Source: Diaphorobacter sp. HDW4A (GTDB lineage: Bacteria; Pseudomonadota; Gammaproteobacteria; Burkholderiales; Burkholderiaceae_C). From it: DNA of 64,000 nt. A program made the translations under genes and the position numbers. Where the stretch lies: assembly GCF_011305995.1 (NCBI RefSeq), contig NZ_CP049910.1, positions 4,154,001 through 4,218,000 on the forward strand, given 5' to 3'. Within the stretch, counting starts at the first letter, position 1, and every line of letters begins with the position of its first letter. This document shows positions 17,120 to 25,711 of this stretch, in pieces. Under the pieces are notes generated by a model that ran no database searches, had not been told where the DNA came from, and saw only the letters and a program-made list of their open reading frames with translations.

Positions 17120-18744
17120 AGGCATGGCTGCAAATCGACGGGGGTGTGGACGGGTGTTCGGTGGGCTTTGTCCGCGAGCGCGCTGATGCAGCCTTGCTCT
17201 CGACAGACCGTGCGCTTCCATTGTTGGCGGGCATTTCCACGATTCAGCGGCCACTCTCCATTCCTGGCATCGCGTCAGCATCAACCAGCAACATGGATGC
17301 GGATCTGGACAACGCAGGCGGCGAGCTCACCAAGCTGTGGGGCACCCGGCCACCGGTGCGCCATTCAGCTCAGGTGCTGACTGTGGATGGAAGCGTTTTC
17401 GAAGGTATCGTCACCACCATTCAGCTGGGCTCGACGGCCAAAGTGAGCCTTGAGGCGGGCATGGATCGCCCGATATCCGACAACGTTCCGCTTCGCACCA
17501 GCGCCGTGTGGGGCGGTTGGCGCGAGGTGCTGGTGCTTCCGTGGGGGTGGGGTCAGGTGACAGTCACGCCAATCCAATACAGCGACGATCAGCGCTTGTT
17601 CTTCCTCCTCGATCACCCGATCGCGGGAGTGGATGAAGTCAAGCGCGACGATGTGGCCACAATGGCTTTTGACTGGCGTAACGGAGTGGACAGCACCGGC
17701 CAGGCCGTCTCTTTTCTGGAGTTGGCCGAGCCGCTGGCCGATGGGGAGCGCCTTGCAGTGACACTGCGCGGCCGCATGCACCCAGTGACTGGCCTGCTCC
17801 TGCAGACGCCGGCAGAGATCCTGCATGACGTGCTGGCCAACTTGGCTCGCGCCCCAGTCGAATGGGCTGACTTCGACGACTATCGCACCGAAACGTCGCA
17901 CCTGGTGCTCGGTGGGCTCATGGCAGACAACTCCGTCAGCATCCGGGCAGCGATCGACGAGTTGATGCAGTCCGCAGGGAGCGCGTGGGCAGCGGCCATG
18001 CCCGGCATTGCAATGACGTGGCCACCGATTGCGGACGATGCGACCCCAGCCATGCGCGTGGACAAGTTGAACGCGGAGGATCTGCAGGCGACAACGCAGG
18101 CCACAGGCATTTGCACTGTGCTGCGCGTGCTGTATGACTGGGACCATGCGGGCTCTCGGTTTCGCCGTGCGATCCAGCTGCAGGCCCCCGATGCAGTCAA
18201 CGAATACGGCGTGCTTGAGCAGGAGTGGAAAGCGCCTTGGCTGCGTACCGCCCGCCACGCTGAGCAGCTCGGGCAGCGCATGCTGGCTTGGCTGGCCAGA
18301 CCCCGCTGGCGGGTCACGTGGCAGCAGTCGTTCGCCGACGTGGCCACGGGCGCATGGGTCCACCTGAATCACCCACTGTCGCCGATTGAGGGCCGTCACC
18401 GGCTCGTGAGCGCTGAGCTGGATCTGTCGGCCGCCAGTCTGAGCTGCACCGTCGAGGCACCCATTGGTTCCTCACCAGTCATCGAGACGACACAGCTGTC
18501 ATCCGCCTTCGATCCAGTGATTCAGGCCGGGATCACCGTCGAGATCGCCGACAGCGAGATCATTTTCACGGCTCGCGACGAACAGGGCCATGTGCTGGCC
18601 GGGGCTCGCATCACGCTCAACGGCCAGTCCACCCGGATAGCGGACAGCGCCGGTCGGGTGTCCTTCCCTGTCCAGCGTGGACGGCATGTCCTATTGATCG
18701 AGGCAGACGGCTATCCGGCTTCGGAAGCCGTGGTGGTGGTGTAA
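17116..18744 (+). CDS. tail hub-like protein with C-terminal regulatory-like Ig domain
   Basis: The 542-residue protein follows the large tail-tip gene with a four-base overlap. Most of it resembles phage tail hub or baseplate-like proteins by position and mixed alpha/beta pattern. The last 68 residues (475-542) form a separate module with strands FTARDEQGHVLAGARITLNG, ADSAGRVSFPV and GRHVLLIEADGY. This is the pattern of a carboxypeptidase-regulatory-like or CNA-B fold, often seen as a surface adhesion module. The module may contact the cell envelope. Confidence 0.6.
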   Translation: MKAWLQIDGGVDGCSVGFVRERADAALLSTDRALPLLAGISTIQRPLSIPGIASASTSNMDADLDNAGGELTKLWGTRPPVRHSAQVLTVDGSVFEGIVTTIQLGSTAKVSLEAGMDRPISDNVPLRTSAVWGGWREVLVLPWGWGQVTVTPIQYSDDQRLFFLLDHPIAGVDEVKRDDVATMAFDWRNGVDSTGQAVSFLELAEPLADGERLAVTLRGRMHPVTGLLLQTPAEILHDVLANLARAPVEWADFDDYRTETSHLVLGGLMADNSVSIRAAIDELMQSAGSAWAAAMPGIAMTWPPIADDATPAMRVDKLNAEDLQATTQATGICTVLRVLYDWDHAGSRFRRAIQLQAPDAVNEYGVLEQEWKAPWLRTARHAEQLGQRMLAWLARPRWRVTWQQSFADVATGAWVHLNHPLSPIEGRHRLVSAELDLSAASLSCTVEAPIGSSPVIETTQLSSAFDPVIQAGITVEIADSEIIFTARDEQGHVLAGARITLNGQSTRIADSAGRVSFPVQRGRHVLLIEADGYPASEAVVVV

Positions 18745-18746
18745 GC

Positions 18747-19307
18747 ATGAGCCAACGCCGAAGATTCTTTCCCGCCACGCGAGCGCAACAGATACCCGGC
18801 AACACGGTCGAGGTGGAATTCCAGCTGCAGCCAGAGGCTCAAGCGGCGGCAGAGCCCTCCGAGCCCGGCGCATGTCAATGCGACATCTATGGGGCAATGT
18901 GGAGCATCGATATCTTGCAGAGCGGGGACGGTGGTTACGGTTCGATATACATCGAAAAGGCAGAGTTTCAAGACAGTCGTCTTGTCTCGGGCTACATCTG
19001 GATTCCCTCGATGGAAGTCTCGGGAGTGCAGATCCGTGCATCACTTTTGGGGCGAACGCTGTGTGACGTGTCCTGGCGCTGGGAACTCAATACGCCGCCG
19101 CCGCCATCCGGGGACTACACCGTCGTGTGGGACGGTGTTGAGATTGAAGAGCAAGGAAACACCGTGCTCGTAACCGTTCTGCCGGGAGAGTACTTTGGAA
19201 CAAGTCTGTGGTTCGCTGAACTCAAGCTGACGGCCATTTGTGCGGGCGAAGAGGTGGCCACGCTGAATATGAACCCCGGTTTCAATCTCCAAAATCTATA
19301 CATGTGA
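18747..19307 (+). CDS. tail-associated protein, unknown
   Basis: The 186-residue protein starts two bases after the previous stop. The polar N-terminus (about 35 residues, Ala/Glu/Pro-rich) leads to a compact beta-rich domain with strands such as GSIYIEKAEFQDS, VSGYIWIPSMEVSGVQI and DYTVVWDGVEIEEQGNTV. Pattern and position suggest a tail-tip decoration protein. No family is recognised, and the downstream neighbour is a glycosyltransferase-like gene, which could mark the end of the structural block. Confidence 0.5.
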   Translation: MSQRRRFFPATRAQQIPGNTVEVEFQLQPEAQAAAEPSEPGACQCDIYGAMWSIDILQSGDGGYGSIYIEKAEFQDSRLVSGYIWIPSMEVSGVQIRASLLGRTLCDVSWRWELNTPPPPSGDYTVVWDGVEIEEQGNTVLVTVLPGEYFGTSLWFAELKLTAICAGEEVATLNMNPGFNLQNLYM

Positions 19308-19322
19308 AGTCGAGAGGGTTCC

Positions 19323-20045
19323 ATGCATTCCATTGATTGTCACGTCCTCATGCCCGCCGATCTCGCTAGTGATCGCCTGCGCGCCGCATGGGCCGCTGAA
19401 CTGCGAGAGGATCTGGATTCAGAGCCGGTCAATCAGTACTGGATTCAAGGCATTCCCGGTCGGTTAGGGGCCGCGAGAGCCGCTGGATTCAGCAGGGGCT
19501 CGGCACCGTTTGTGGCTCACGTCGATCCGGATGATCGAATCCTGCCCGGCACGTTTGCAGCTTTGGAGAATGCGCTGATCGCCGCCCCATGTGCACCGTT
19601 CGCGTGGGCGGGTGAGGTGCGAGTGGATGCCGACTTGGTGGCAATTGGATTGCCAAGCATCCCGGAGCAGTACAGCGCCCGCCGTCACCGTAACAATATT
19701 TCTGGTCATGTCCACGGGGTGGTGCTCTTCAGGCGCGCTGCCGTGACCCAAGTCCTCGACCAGCTGTCCTGCTGGGGCAGACTCGCCGATGGGATGCTCC
19801 GTGCGCGCCTGGGCTTGGCTCAAGAAGCGCTGCCGAGCGAGGGGCACCCTGTGGCAGTTTCAAGGGTCGGGCTCCTGTGGCGCCAACATGATGGGAATGA
19901 TCACCACGAGGCGACTGCAGCTGACCTTCGGGAGGCTGAACTTGCACTCGGGGTGAGGCCACAGTATTTGCACGTCAAGCGTTCAATGACGAGAGCCTCG
20001 GCCAGCAGCTGCTCGACGTGCGGACCACCACCAGCCCGGAGGTGA
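19323..20045 (+). CDS. GT-A (family 2-like) glycosyltransferase, probable frameshifted C-terminus
   Basis: The 240-residue product has an N-terminal Rossmann-like start. FVAHVDPDDRILPGTFAAL at about residues 61-79 holds the DxD-type metal and nucleotide-sugar site of GT-A glycosyltransferases. A later HGVVLFRRAAV and the DGMLRARLGL helix fit a small GT-2-like enzyme. It could modify phage tail proteins or host surface sugars (lysogenic conversion). The last 25 residues look like out-of-frame translation, while the -1 frame from about 19937 to 20209 reads like natural protein (FARQAFNDESLGQQLLDV). A frameshift near 19940-19980 is therefore likely. Confidence 0.55.
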   Translation: MHSIDCHVLMPADLASDRLRAAWAAELREDLDSEPVNQYWIQGIPGRLGAARAAGFSRGSAPFVAHVDPDDRILPGTFAALENALIAAPCAPFAWAGEVRVDADLVAIGLPSIPEQYSARRHRNNISGHVHGVVLFRRAAVTQVLDQLSCWGRLADGMLRARLGLAQEALPSEGHPVAVSRVGLLWRQHDGNDHHEATAADLREAELALGVRPQYLHVKRSMTRASASSCSTCGPPPARR

Positions 20046-20205
20046 CCCAAAAGACAAAAAAGACGGGCGACCTGACTGGGCGCGATCAACACCTAGCCAA
20101 GCCCCTAACCTGCAGTGTGTCTGCAAGCCCGGCGAAGACCCGCCACTCTCGCGAGAGCGTGTCTAGCCTATCAGATTTTCGCCACAGAAAAGAAGCTTGC
20201 ACCCT

Positions 20206-20997
20206 ATGACTTCCCCAATCATTCCTTGGATCGGTGGCAAACGCCGCCTAGTCGACCTGCTGCTGAGCCGCTTTCCCTCTCATGAGTGCTACTGCGAGGT
20301 GTTCGCTGGTGGCGCAGCGGTGTTCTTCGCCCGCAACCCTGCGCCGGTGGAGGTTCTCAACGACGTCAACGGCGACCTGGTCAACCTCTACCGGGTCGTC
20401 ACCCACCATCTGGAGGAGTTCGTCCGTCAGTTCAAATGGGCATTGACCTCACGTCAGGTGTTCAAGTGGCTGCAGGAGACCCGCCCCGAGACGCTCACAG
20501 ACGTGCAGCGTGCGGCGCGCTTCTTCTATTTGCAGCAGCAGAGCTTCGGGGGCAAGGTGTCTGGCCAGACCTTCGGAACGGCCACGACTGCGCCTTCCAT
20601 CAATCTATTGAGGATCGAGGAGAACCTGTCGGCCGCGCATCTGCGCCTCGCTGGTGGTACGTATATAGAGCAGCTCGACTGGAGTTCCTGTATCGACCGC
20701 TACGACCGAGCACACACGCTGTTCTACTTGGACCCACCGTACTGGGAGACTGAGGGCTATGGCGTTCCGTTCGATTGGCCTCAGTATGAGTTGATGGCGG
20801 CCAAGCTGGCAGCGATCAAAGGCAAGGCCGTGGTGAGCATCAACGACCACCCGGCCATCCGGGAATGCTTCAAAGCCTTCGATATGGAGGCGCTCAAGAT
20901 CGACTACACGGTTGGGGGTGGCGCAAACCGGGCTGAGCGCGGAGAACTGGTGATCTACAACTGGGACCGACAGGCTGAACCCGCTGGACTGTTCTGA
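20206..20997 (+). CDS. D12-class DNA N6-adenine methyltransferase
   Basis: The product is 263 residues from the ATG at 20206; an in-frame TTG three codons upstream is less likely. Class D12 motifs are clear: PWIGGKRRL near the N-terminus (AdoMet site, motif X), CEVFAGGAAVFF (motif I) and FYLDPPYW, the DPPY catalytic motif IV. It would methylate adenines in a short recognition site and may protect phage DNA from host restriction. Prophage B has a homologue, also at its right end. The target sequence cannot be read from the protein. Confidence 0.88.
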   Translation: MTSPIIPWIGGKRRLVDLLLSRFPSHECYCEVFAGGAAVFFARNPAPVEVLNDVNGDLVNLYRVVTHHLEEFVRQFKWALTSRQVFKWLQETRPETLTDVQRAARFFYLQQQSFGGKVSGQTFGTATTAPSINLLRIEENLSAAHLRLAGGTYIEQLDWSSCIDRYDRAHTLFYLDPPYWETEGYGVPFDWPQYELMAAKLAAIKGKAVVSINDHPAIRECFKAFDMEALKIDYTVGGGANRAERGELVIYNWDRQAEPAGLF

Positions 20998-21065
20998 CGC
21001 GCAATTTTGTTTCGCCGTGCGAAAGTTCAACCCGACCGATTTATGTCATCGCTGAGGCCGCAAAT
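20998..21065. mobile_element. right end of prophage A and host junction
   Basis: After the methyltransferase stop, TGTTTC...GCGAAAG at about 21008-21025 resembles Mu-type transposase end sites (GTTTC...GCGAAA). Host coding resemblance resumes at about 21066-21072 (AARFMLHAALASGDPVV). Two ends fit: a short one at about 21029, where the inward strand reads TGAACTTTCGC, and a longer one at about 21062, where it reads TGCGGCC. The second fits the E1-beta frame better. The exact base needs the left end. Confidence 0.55.
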
Positions 21066-21587
21066 ATCGCGGCGCGCTTCATGCTGCACGCCGCGCTCGC
21101 CTCGGGCGACCCGGTGGTCTACATGGAGCACAAGGAGCTCTGGGGCATGCAGGGCGAGGTGCGGCATGGCGAGCCTGTGGAGCTAGGACGCGCACGCACC
21201 GCATTTGCGGGCAGCAGCAACTGCAACGATGTGACCATCGTGTCGTGGTCCAAACAGGTGCATGCCTGCGTGGCCGCGGCCAAGGAACTGGTCGCGCAAG
21301 GCATTCATGCCGAGGTGTTCGACCTGCGCACCATCTGGCCCTGGGATAGGGAGGCGGTGCTGCAGAGTGCCAGCCGATCCCGGCATCTGCTGGTCGTGCA
21401 CGAAGCCGTGCAGGCCGCAGGCTTCGGTGCCGAAGTCGCCGCGACCGTGGCCGAGCACACGGATGCGCGCGTTGCACGCCTGGGCGCGCCGCGCATTCCC
21501 GTGGGTTACGCGAACACGCTGGAGACCGAGTCGCGCGTGAGCGCTGCGCAGATCGCGCAGGCCGCCGCGCGCTTGCTCAAACGCTGA
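21066..21587 (+). pseudogene. 2-oxoacid dehydrogenase E1-beta subunit, 3' fragment split by prophage A
   Basis: The C-terminal half of a transketolase-like E1-beta subunit remains, about 170 residues. Recognisable parts are GDPVVYMEHKELWG, the C-terminal domain start DVTIVSWSKQVHACVAAA, the FDLRTIWPWDREAVLQSA turn and VVHEAVQAAGFGAEV. E1-beta normally spans about 330 residues and pairs with E1-alpha to decarboxylate a 2-oxoacid for an acyl-CoA-producing complex. The N-terminal half, with the cofactor-binding core, should lie left of prophage A. The fragment has no start of its own, so it is probably inactive in this lysogen. Confidence 0.85.
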
Positions 21588-23444
21588 TCAAGCACTGAGT
21601 TCGGCCAGCTCGCCGGATTCTGCAGCGCCGCGCTCCTGCGATTCGCGCTGCAGGTTCCACATGCGCGCATAGCGCCCATCCAGCGCCAGCAACTGCGCAT
21701 GCGTGCCCCGCTCGAGAATGCGGCCGGCCTCCATCACGATGATCTCGTGCGCGTCGACCACCGTGGAGAGCCGGTGCGCGATCACCAGCGCGGTCTTGTT
21801 CTGCGCGGCACTGCGCAACTCGTTCTGGATGGCGCGCTCGTTGGCCGAATCAAGCGCCGACGTGGCCTCGTCGAAGATCAGGATCGGCGGGTTCTTGAGC
21901 AACGTGCGCGCAATCGCGACACGCTGCTTCTCGCCGCCCGAGAGCTTGAGCCCGCGCTCGCCCACCATGGTGTCGTAGCCCTTGGGCGTGGAGACGATGA
22001 AGTCGTGAATCCGCGCGGCCTTCGCCGCAGCCTCGATCTCTTCGCGCGTCGCGCCCGCGCGGCCATAGGCGATGTTGTAGGCAATGGTGTCGTTGAACAA
22101 CACGGTATCCTGCGGCACGATGCCGATGGCGCGGCGCACGCTGGCCTGCGTGACGTCGCGGATGTCCTGGCCGTCGATGGTGATGCGACCCTGCTGCACG
22201 TCGTAGAAACGAAACAGCAGGCGTGCGAGCGTGGACTTGCCGGAGCCCGATGGACCGACGACGGCAACGGTCTTGCCCGCAGGAATCTCGAAGCTCACCC
22301 CATGCAGAATCGGCCGCGCAGCCTCGTAGGCGAACTGAACGTCTTCAAAACGCACGGTCGGCGAGGCCGCACATGCCAGCGCTTTGGCGCCGGGTTGGTC
22401 GGCCACCTCGCGTTCGCGATCCATCAGCGAGAACATGCGGTCCAGATCGGTCAGGCTCTGCTTGATCTCGCGGTAGATTGCGCCCAGAAAATTCAGCGGA
22501 ATGTACAACTGAATCATGAACGCGTTGATCATCACCAGATCGCCAAGTGTGAGGCGACCATCGACCACGCCCTGCGTCGCGCGCCAGAGCATGCTGACCA
22601 AGGCCGTGGCGATAATGAGTTGCTGCCCGGTGTTCAGAATGCTCAGCGAACGCTGGCTCTTCAGGCGAGCGGTGCGCAGCTTGTCCAAGCTCTCGTCGTA
22701 GCGATGCGCCTCGTATGCTTCGTTGTTGAAGTATTTGACGGTCTCGTAGTTCAGCAGCGAATCGATGGCCTTGGTGTGCGCCGTCGAATCGGCCATGTTG
22801 GCCTCACGGCGAAAGCGCGTGCGCCATTCGGTCATCGAGACGGTGAATGTCACATAGAGCACCAGTGCCGCCACAGTGATCCAGAAGAACCACGCGTCGA
22901 ACTTCACGGCCAGAATACCGAGCACCAGCGCGACTTCGATGAAGGTCGGAAAGATGCTGTAGAGCGAGTACGAGATCAGCGACTCGACGCCCTTGACGCC
23001 GCGCTCGATGTCACGCGTCATCCCTCCGGTCTGGCGCTCGAGATGAAAACGCAGGCTCAGGCCGTGCAGATGCTGGAAGGTGTTGAGTGCAATGCTGCGC
23101 GCCGCGCCTTGCGTGGCCTTGGCGAAGACCAGTTCGCGCAGCTCAGTGAACAGGGATGTCGACAGCCGCAGCAGGCCATACGCGAGCAGCAGGCCAAGTG
23201 GCACGACGAGGATCGCCGTCGCATCGCCGGGCTTGATGGACAGTGCGTCCACCAGATGCTTGAGCAGAATCGGCACACCCACATTGGCCAGCTTGGCCGC
23301 GAGCACAAACAGCAATGCCGCGATCACGCGCCATTTGTATTCCATCAGAAACGGCACCAGACGCCCGAGCGTCTGCCAGTCGCTGGCGGTTCGAGGGATG
23401 GTCTTCGTGTCAGGAGAATCGGGAGATGAGCCGCGGCCGCGCAT
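21588..23444 (-). CDS. Atm1-type ABC exporter (fused permease-ATPase)
   Basis: The 618-residue protein has an N-terminal six-helix permease (about residues 35-330) and an ATPase with Walker [10 protein letters not shown] (397-405), signature LSGGEKQR (501-508), Walker [13 protein letters not shown] (521-532) and H-loop His557. The [18 protein letters not shown] stretch (232-249) is the hallmark of the Atm1/ABCB7/HMT1 branch, which exports glutathione-linked metal or Fe-S compounds. It forms a homodimer in the inner membrane. It is convergent with the E1-beta fragment, the two stops being adjacent. Confidence 0.92.
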   Translation of the reverse strand: MRGRGSSPDSPDTKTIPRTASDWQTLGRLVPFLMEYKWRVIAALLFVLAAKLANVGVPILLKHLVDALSIKPGDATAILVVPLGLLLAYGLLRLSTSLFTELRELVFAKATQGAARSIALNTFQHLHGLSLRFHLERQTGGMTRDIERGVKGVESLISYSLYSIFPTFIEVALVLGILAVKFDAWFFWITVAALVLYVTFTVSMTEWRTRFRREANMADSTAHTKAIDSLLNYETVKYFNNEAYEAHRYDESLDKLRTARLKSQRSLSILNTGQQLIIATALVSMLWRATQGVVDGRLTLGDLVMINAFMIQLYIPLNFLGAIYREIKQSLTDLDRMFSLMDREREVADQPGAKALACAASPTVRFEDVQFAYEAARPILHGVSFEIPAGKTVAVVGPSGSGKSTLARLLFRFYDVQQGRITIDGQDIRDVTQASVRRAIGIVPQDTVLFNDTIAYNIAYGRAGATREEIEAAAKAARIHDFIVSTPKGYDTMVGERGLKLSGGEKQRVAIARTLLKNPPILIFDEATSALDSANERAIQNELRSAAQNKTALVIAHRLSTVVDAHEIIVMEAGRILERGTHAQLLALDGRYARMWNLQRESQERGAAESGELAELSA

Positions 23445-23594
23445 AGGTAGAGTGCTTCTTGTGGGTGCTTGTTGTTTTAGAGAATCCGGTTGATTGTGCG
23501 CTGAAGTTCAGATACGCGTTGCTCCTTCATGACTGCACCCGCACAAGGGCTGCTTGGTACGGTGTCGACACGGATGCTGGAGATTCCGGATAAT

Positions 23595-23608
23595 TAGGGT
23601 TTACCCTA
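23595..23608. promoter_or_regulatory. palindrome upstream of thioesterase gene
   Basis: TAGGGTTTACCCTA is a 6-bp inverted repeat with a 2-base centre, 44 bases upstream of the thioesterase start, in a 207-bp gap shared with the divergent ABC gene. It looks like a dimeric regulator site. No regulator is assigned. Confidence 0.35.
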
Positions 23609-23651
23609 GATTCGCTTTTGCTATTTGCGGCAACAGTGTCGAACCGATTTC

Positions 23652-24098
23652 ATGACAACAGTAACCATGACCGATCCCGAAACCCTGCGCACCATCGCGC
23701 CCAGCCTGCCCGTCGACAAGGAACTGGTGCTGCGCGTCATCCCCATGCCGGGAGACACCAACAGCAACGGCGACATCTTTGGCGGCTGGGTGATGGCTCA
23801 GGTCGACTTGGCCGGATCCGTGCTACCCGCACGCATCTCACAAGGCCGTGTGGCCACCGTCGCGGTGAAGGAATTCATCTTCAAGCAGCCGGTGCGCGTG
23901 GGCGACATCCTGTCGTTCTTCGCACGCGTGAACCGCGTCGGCAACACTTCTGTCACCGTGGATGTGGAAGTGTTCGCCGAGCGCATGTCGCTGCAGGGCC
24001 AGCACATCAAGGTGACCGAGGCGACGCTGACTTATGTGGCTATCGACGATCAGGGCCATTCGCGTGCCATTCCCAAAAAGGACGCCAAGAAGGCTTGA
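23652..24098 (+). CDS. YciA-like acyl-CoA thioesterase
   Basis: The 148-residue hotdog-fold protein hydrolyses acyl-CoA to fatty acid and CoA. The family pattern is strong: MPGDTNSNGDIFGGWVMAQVDLAGS, with the conserved N-G-D-I-FGG core holding the catalytic Asp, then VAVKEFIFKQPVRVGDILSFFA and TLTYVAIDDQG. Length is normal for YciA/BFIT-type single-domain enzymes. The ATG at 23652 is chosen because upstream codons do not match the family. A strong terminator follows. Confidence 0.85.
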   Translation: MTTVTMTDPETLRTIAPSLPVDKELVLRVIPMPGDTNSNGDIFGGWVMAQVDLAGSVLPARISQGRVATVAVKEFIFKQPVRVGDILSFFARVNRVGNTSVTVDVEVFAERMSLQGQHIKVTEATLTYVAIDDQGHSRAIPKKDAKKA

Positions 24099-24160
24099 GC
24101 TTGATAACAGGTGCGCGAACTCCTGAAGAATTCCGAGGATCATCAGGCCTCAAAACGAGA

Positions 24161-24196
24161 AAAGGCGATGCATTCAATATGCATCGCCTTTTTTTC
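24161..24196 (+). terminator. strong rho-independent terminator after thioesterase
   Basis: AAAGGCGATGCAT pairs with ATGCATCGCCTTT across a five-base loop, followed by a run of T. The left arm starts with AAAA, so it may also stop leftward transcription. Confidence 0.9.
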
Positions 24197-24266
24197 ATCG
24201 CTCACTCACTTGCCGCAGGGCAACCTCTGCGTTGCTCAAGGAGTGCGGCAGGTGCCGCATGCGCGA

Positions 24267-24860
24267 TCAGGAAGCCGCTGCCGCAGATGCTGACGACGTG
24301 CTGCTGTTTGCGGACGACGAGGGTGCCGCGCTGCTGCGCGAGGAACCGCTGCCGATGCCGGCCTCGATTTCACCGGACAGTTGACCGCCCTCTTCGATCA
24401 CCACTTTGCCGTAGCGGATCTTGCCGCTGACCTTGCCCGTACTGTAGATCACGAGCTTGTCACGCACCGTCAGGGTGCCGTTGAACTCACCGTGAATTTC
24501 GGCGATGTCAATTTCGGCTGAACCGCGGAATGCGCCTTGCTCGGCGATCTGGATCACGCGCGAATCCATCGTTGCTTCGACCGTGCCTTCCACCACCAAG
24601 GTGTCGCAATCGGTGATCTCGACGCCCTTGAGCTTGATATTCGGACCGACCGTCAGCTTGCTGCCAGCCGATTCGTTGGCAACGTTCGAAACGGATTTGT
24701 TCACTACGGCTCCCAGACCTGTTGCTGAAGACGACGAGGCAGTTGCAGCTGAGTTGCTGCCGCCAGACAACGATGATCCGCTACCCAGTACCGAACTCGG
24801 CTGGCGAGGTTGCAGTACATCGGAATCACGTTTGCCGAAAAATGGGTTTTGCACAGCCAT
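24267..24860 (-). CDS. bactofilin (polymer-forming cytoskeletal protein)
   Basis: The product is 197 residues from the ATG at 24860 (MAVQNPFFGKRD). A Ser-rich flexible N-terminus leads to a bactofilin domain (about residues 68-165) with the repeated short strands of a right-handed beta-helix: LTVGPNIKLKGVEITDCDTLVVEG, then RVIQIAEQGAFRGSAEIDIAEI and LVIYSTGKVSGKIRYG. A second Ser/Ala-rich tail follows. Bactofilins polymerise without nucleotides and organise cell shape or envelope-related machinery. It faces the convergent thioesterase gene. Confidence 0.88.
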   Translation of the reverse strand: MAVQNPFFGKRDSDVLQPRQPSSVLGSGSSLSGGSNSAATASSSSATGLGAVVNKSVSNVANESAGSKLTVGPNIKLKGVEITDCDTLVVEGTVEATMDSRVIQIAEQGAFRGSAEIDIAEIHGEFNGTLTVRDKLVIYSTGKVSGKIRYGKVVIEEGGQLSGEIEAGIGSGSSRSSAAPSSSANSSTSSASAAAAS

Positions 24861-25212
24861 CAATTCTCCTTGGAAATAACACTTAACCAGAATCTGCAAA
24901 GAAACTGTTCATTGGGCACCTTACGCGACATGCGCGGTCAGCGTCAAACAAGCCCCGACGATCCGCTCGGACTCGTGAAACAAGCCCGCTCGGAAATTCA
25001 GGAAATGGATGTGCAACCAATCCGCATCATGCGCATTGCTGCGTGCCTGCCAGCAATGTCGTTAGACAGTGGAAAGCATGCGTGCCCATTGGCGAAGAAT
25101 CGTAATGAGGAATTCGGACGCCAACCGTCTTGTTAGGCAAGAGGCGTAACCAAATGGGTCCGATGTTGCAGTTTCTTGCAGTGTTTGCAGCGGCAAACAG
25201 CGCCGCCGCTCT
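24861..25212. other. intergenic region, bactofilin promoter side
   Basis: These 352 bases separate the bactofilin start from the stop of the beta-oxidation cluster. I see no coding stretch with plausible amino-acid content on either strand. The bactofilin promoter must lie in its left part. No strong hairpin with a T-run was found for the cluster's 3' end. Confidence 0.5.
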
Positions 25213-25704
25213 TCAGGAGACGATGTAGGACGCCGTGCCGACGGAGAGCAGTTCATCGCTCGCAGAAAGAAACTCCATGCGCACGGTCGCCACGCGCGAG
25301 CCGAGCCGCAGCACTTGGGCTCGCTGCTTGAACTGCGCGCCGATGGCGGCACGCAGATAGTCGATGCGCAGATCGATAGTGCCGAGCTTGGAAAAGCGCT
25401 GCAGTCGCTTGGCGGGCGGCTCGTCCATGTGGCGCGCGCCGATGGCCGCCATCACGGCCAAGCCGGCCATCGCATCAAGTGCCGCGCTGATCACGCCACC
25501 ATGCACGCGGTTGAAGGCAAAGTGGCCGACGAGTTCGGGCTTCATCGCGATGCGCGACTCCACGCCCTGTGGCGCGATGCGCGTGATTTGCAAACCGAGC
25601 ACCTGATTGAACGCGATCTGGCGCTCGAAGATGTCAGTCAGCGCGTCGATGAATTCGGACTCGAAGGCGAACGATTCGGATGCGATGGGCGAGTCCAGCT
25701 TCAT
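25213..25704 (-). CDS. hotdog-fold thioesterase (YiiD/PaaI-like)
   Basis: The product is 163 residues from the ATG at 25704, seven bases after the enoyl-CoA hydratase stop; longer starts run back into that gene out of frame. VGHFAFNRVHGGVISAALDAMAGLAVM carries the hotdog signature (HGG..SA.LD) and catalytic region. The C-terminal strands (RIDYLRAAIG, VRMEFLSASDELLSVGTASYIV) complete the fold. It is the last gene of the leftward fatty-acid cluster and probably releases CoA from short or unusual acyl-CoAs. Confidence 0.8.
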   Translation of the reverse strand: MKLDSPIASESFAFESEFIDALTDIFERQIAFNQVLGLQITRIAPQGVESRIAMKPELVGHFAFNRVHGGVISAALDAMAGLAVMAAIGARHMDEPPAKRLQRFSKLGTIDLRIDYLRAAIGAQFKQRAQVLRLGSRVATVRMEFLSASDELLSVGTASYIVS

Positions 25705-25711
25705 GCCGTGA

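Larger units (their letters stand above)
1..21065. mobile_element. Mu-like prophage A, left end outside window
   Basis: All genes in this stretch run rightward in a Mu-like order: rdgC, gemA, mor, gpI protease, gpT head protein, gp36/gp37 connectors, tail tube, tape measure, tail tip, and a methyltransferase at the right end. The right boundary is placed by two signals. A TTTCGC/GCGAAA repeat of the kind bound by Mu transposases lies at about 21009-21025, and the reading frame of a host E1-beta enzyme resumes at about 21066-21072. The left end and the target-site duplication are not visible. Lysis, terminase, portal and minor head genes are absent from their usual position, so the prophage may be defective. 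Confidence 0.9.

Noticed and set aside
20018..20209. Possible separate small gene before the prophage A methyltransferase
   Set aside because: It has no good start or ribosome site and reads as the -1-frame continuation of the glycosyltransferase, so it is treated as a frameshift remnant.
21699..23429. Long open frame (576 codons) opposite the ABC exporter
   Set aside because: It is a high-GC antisense shadow: the sequence is Arg/His/Gln-rich with no family pattern, and the opposite strand encodes a complete Atm1-type protein.
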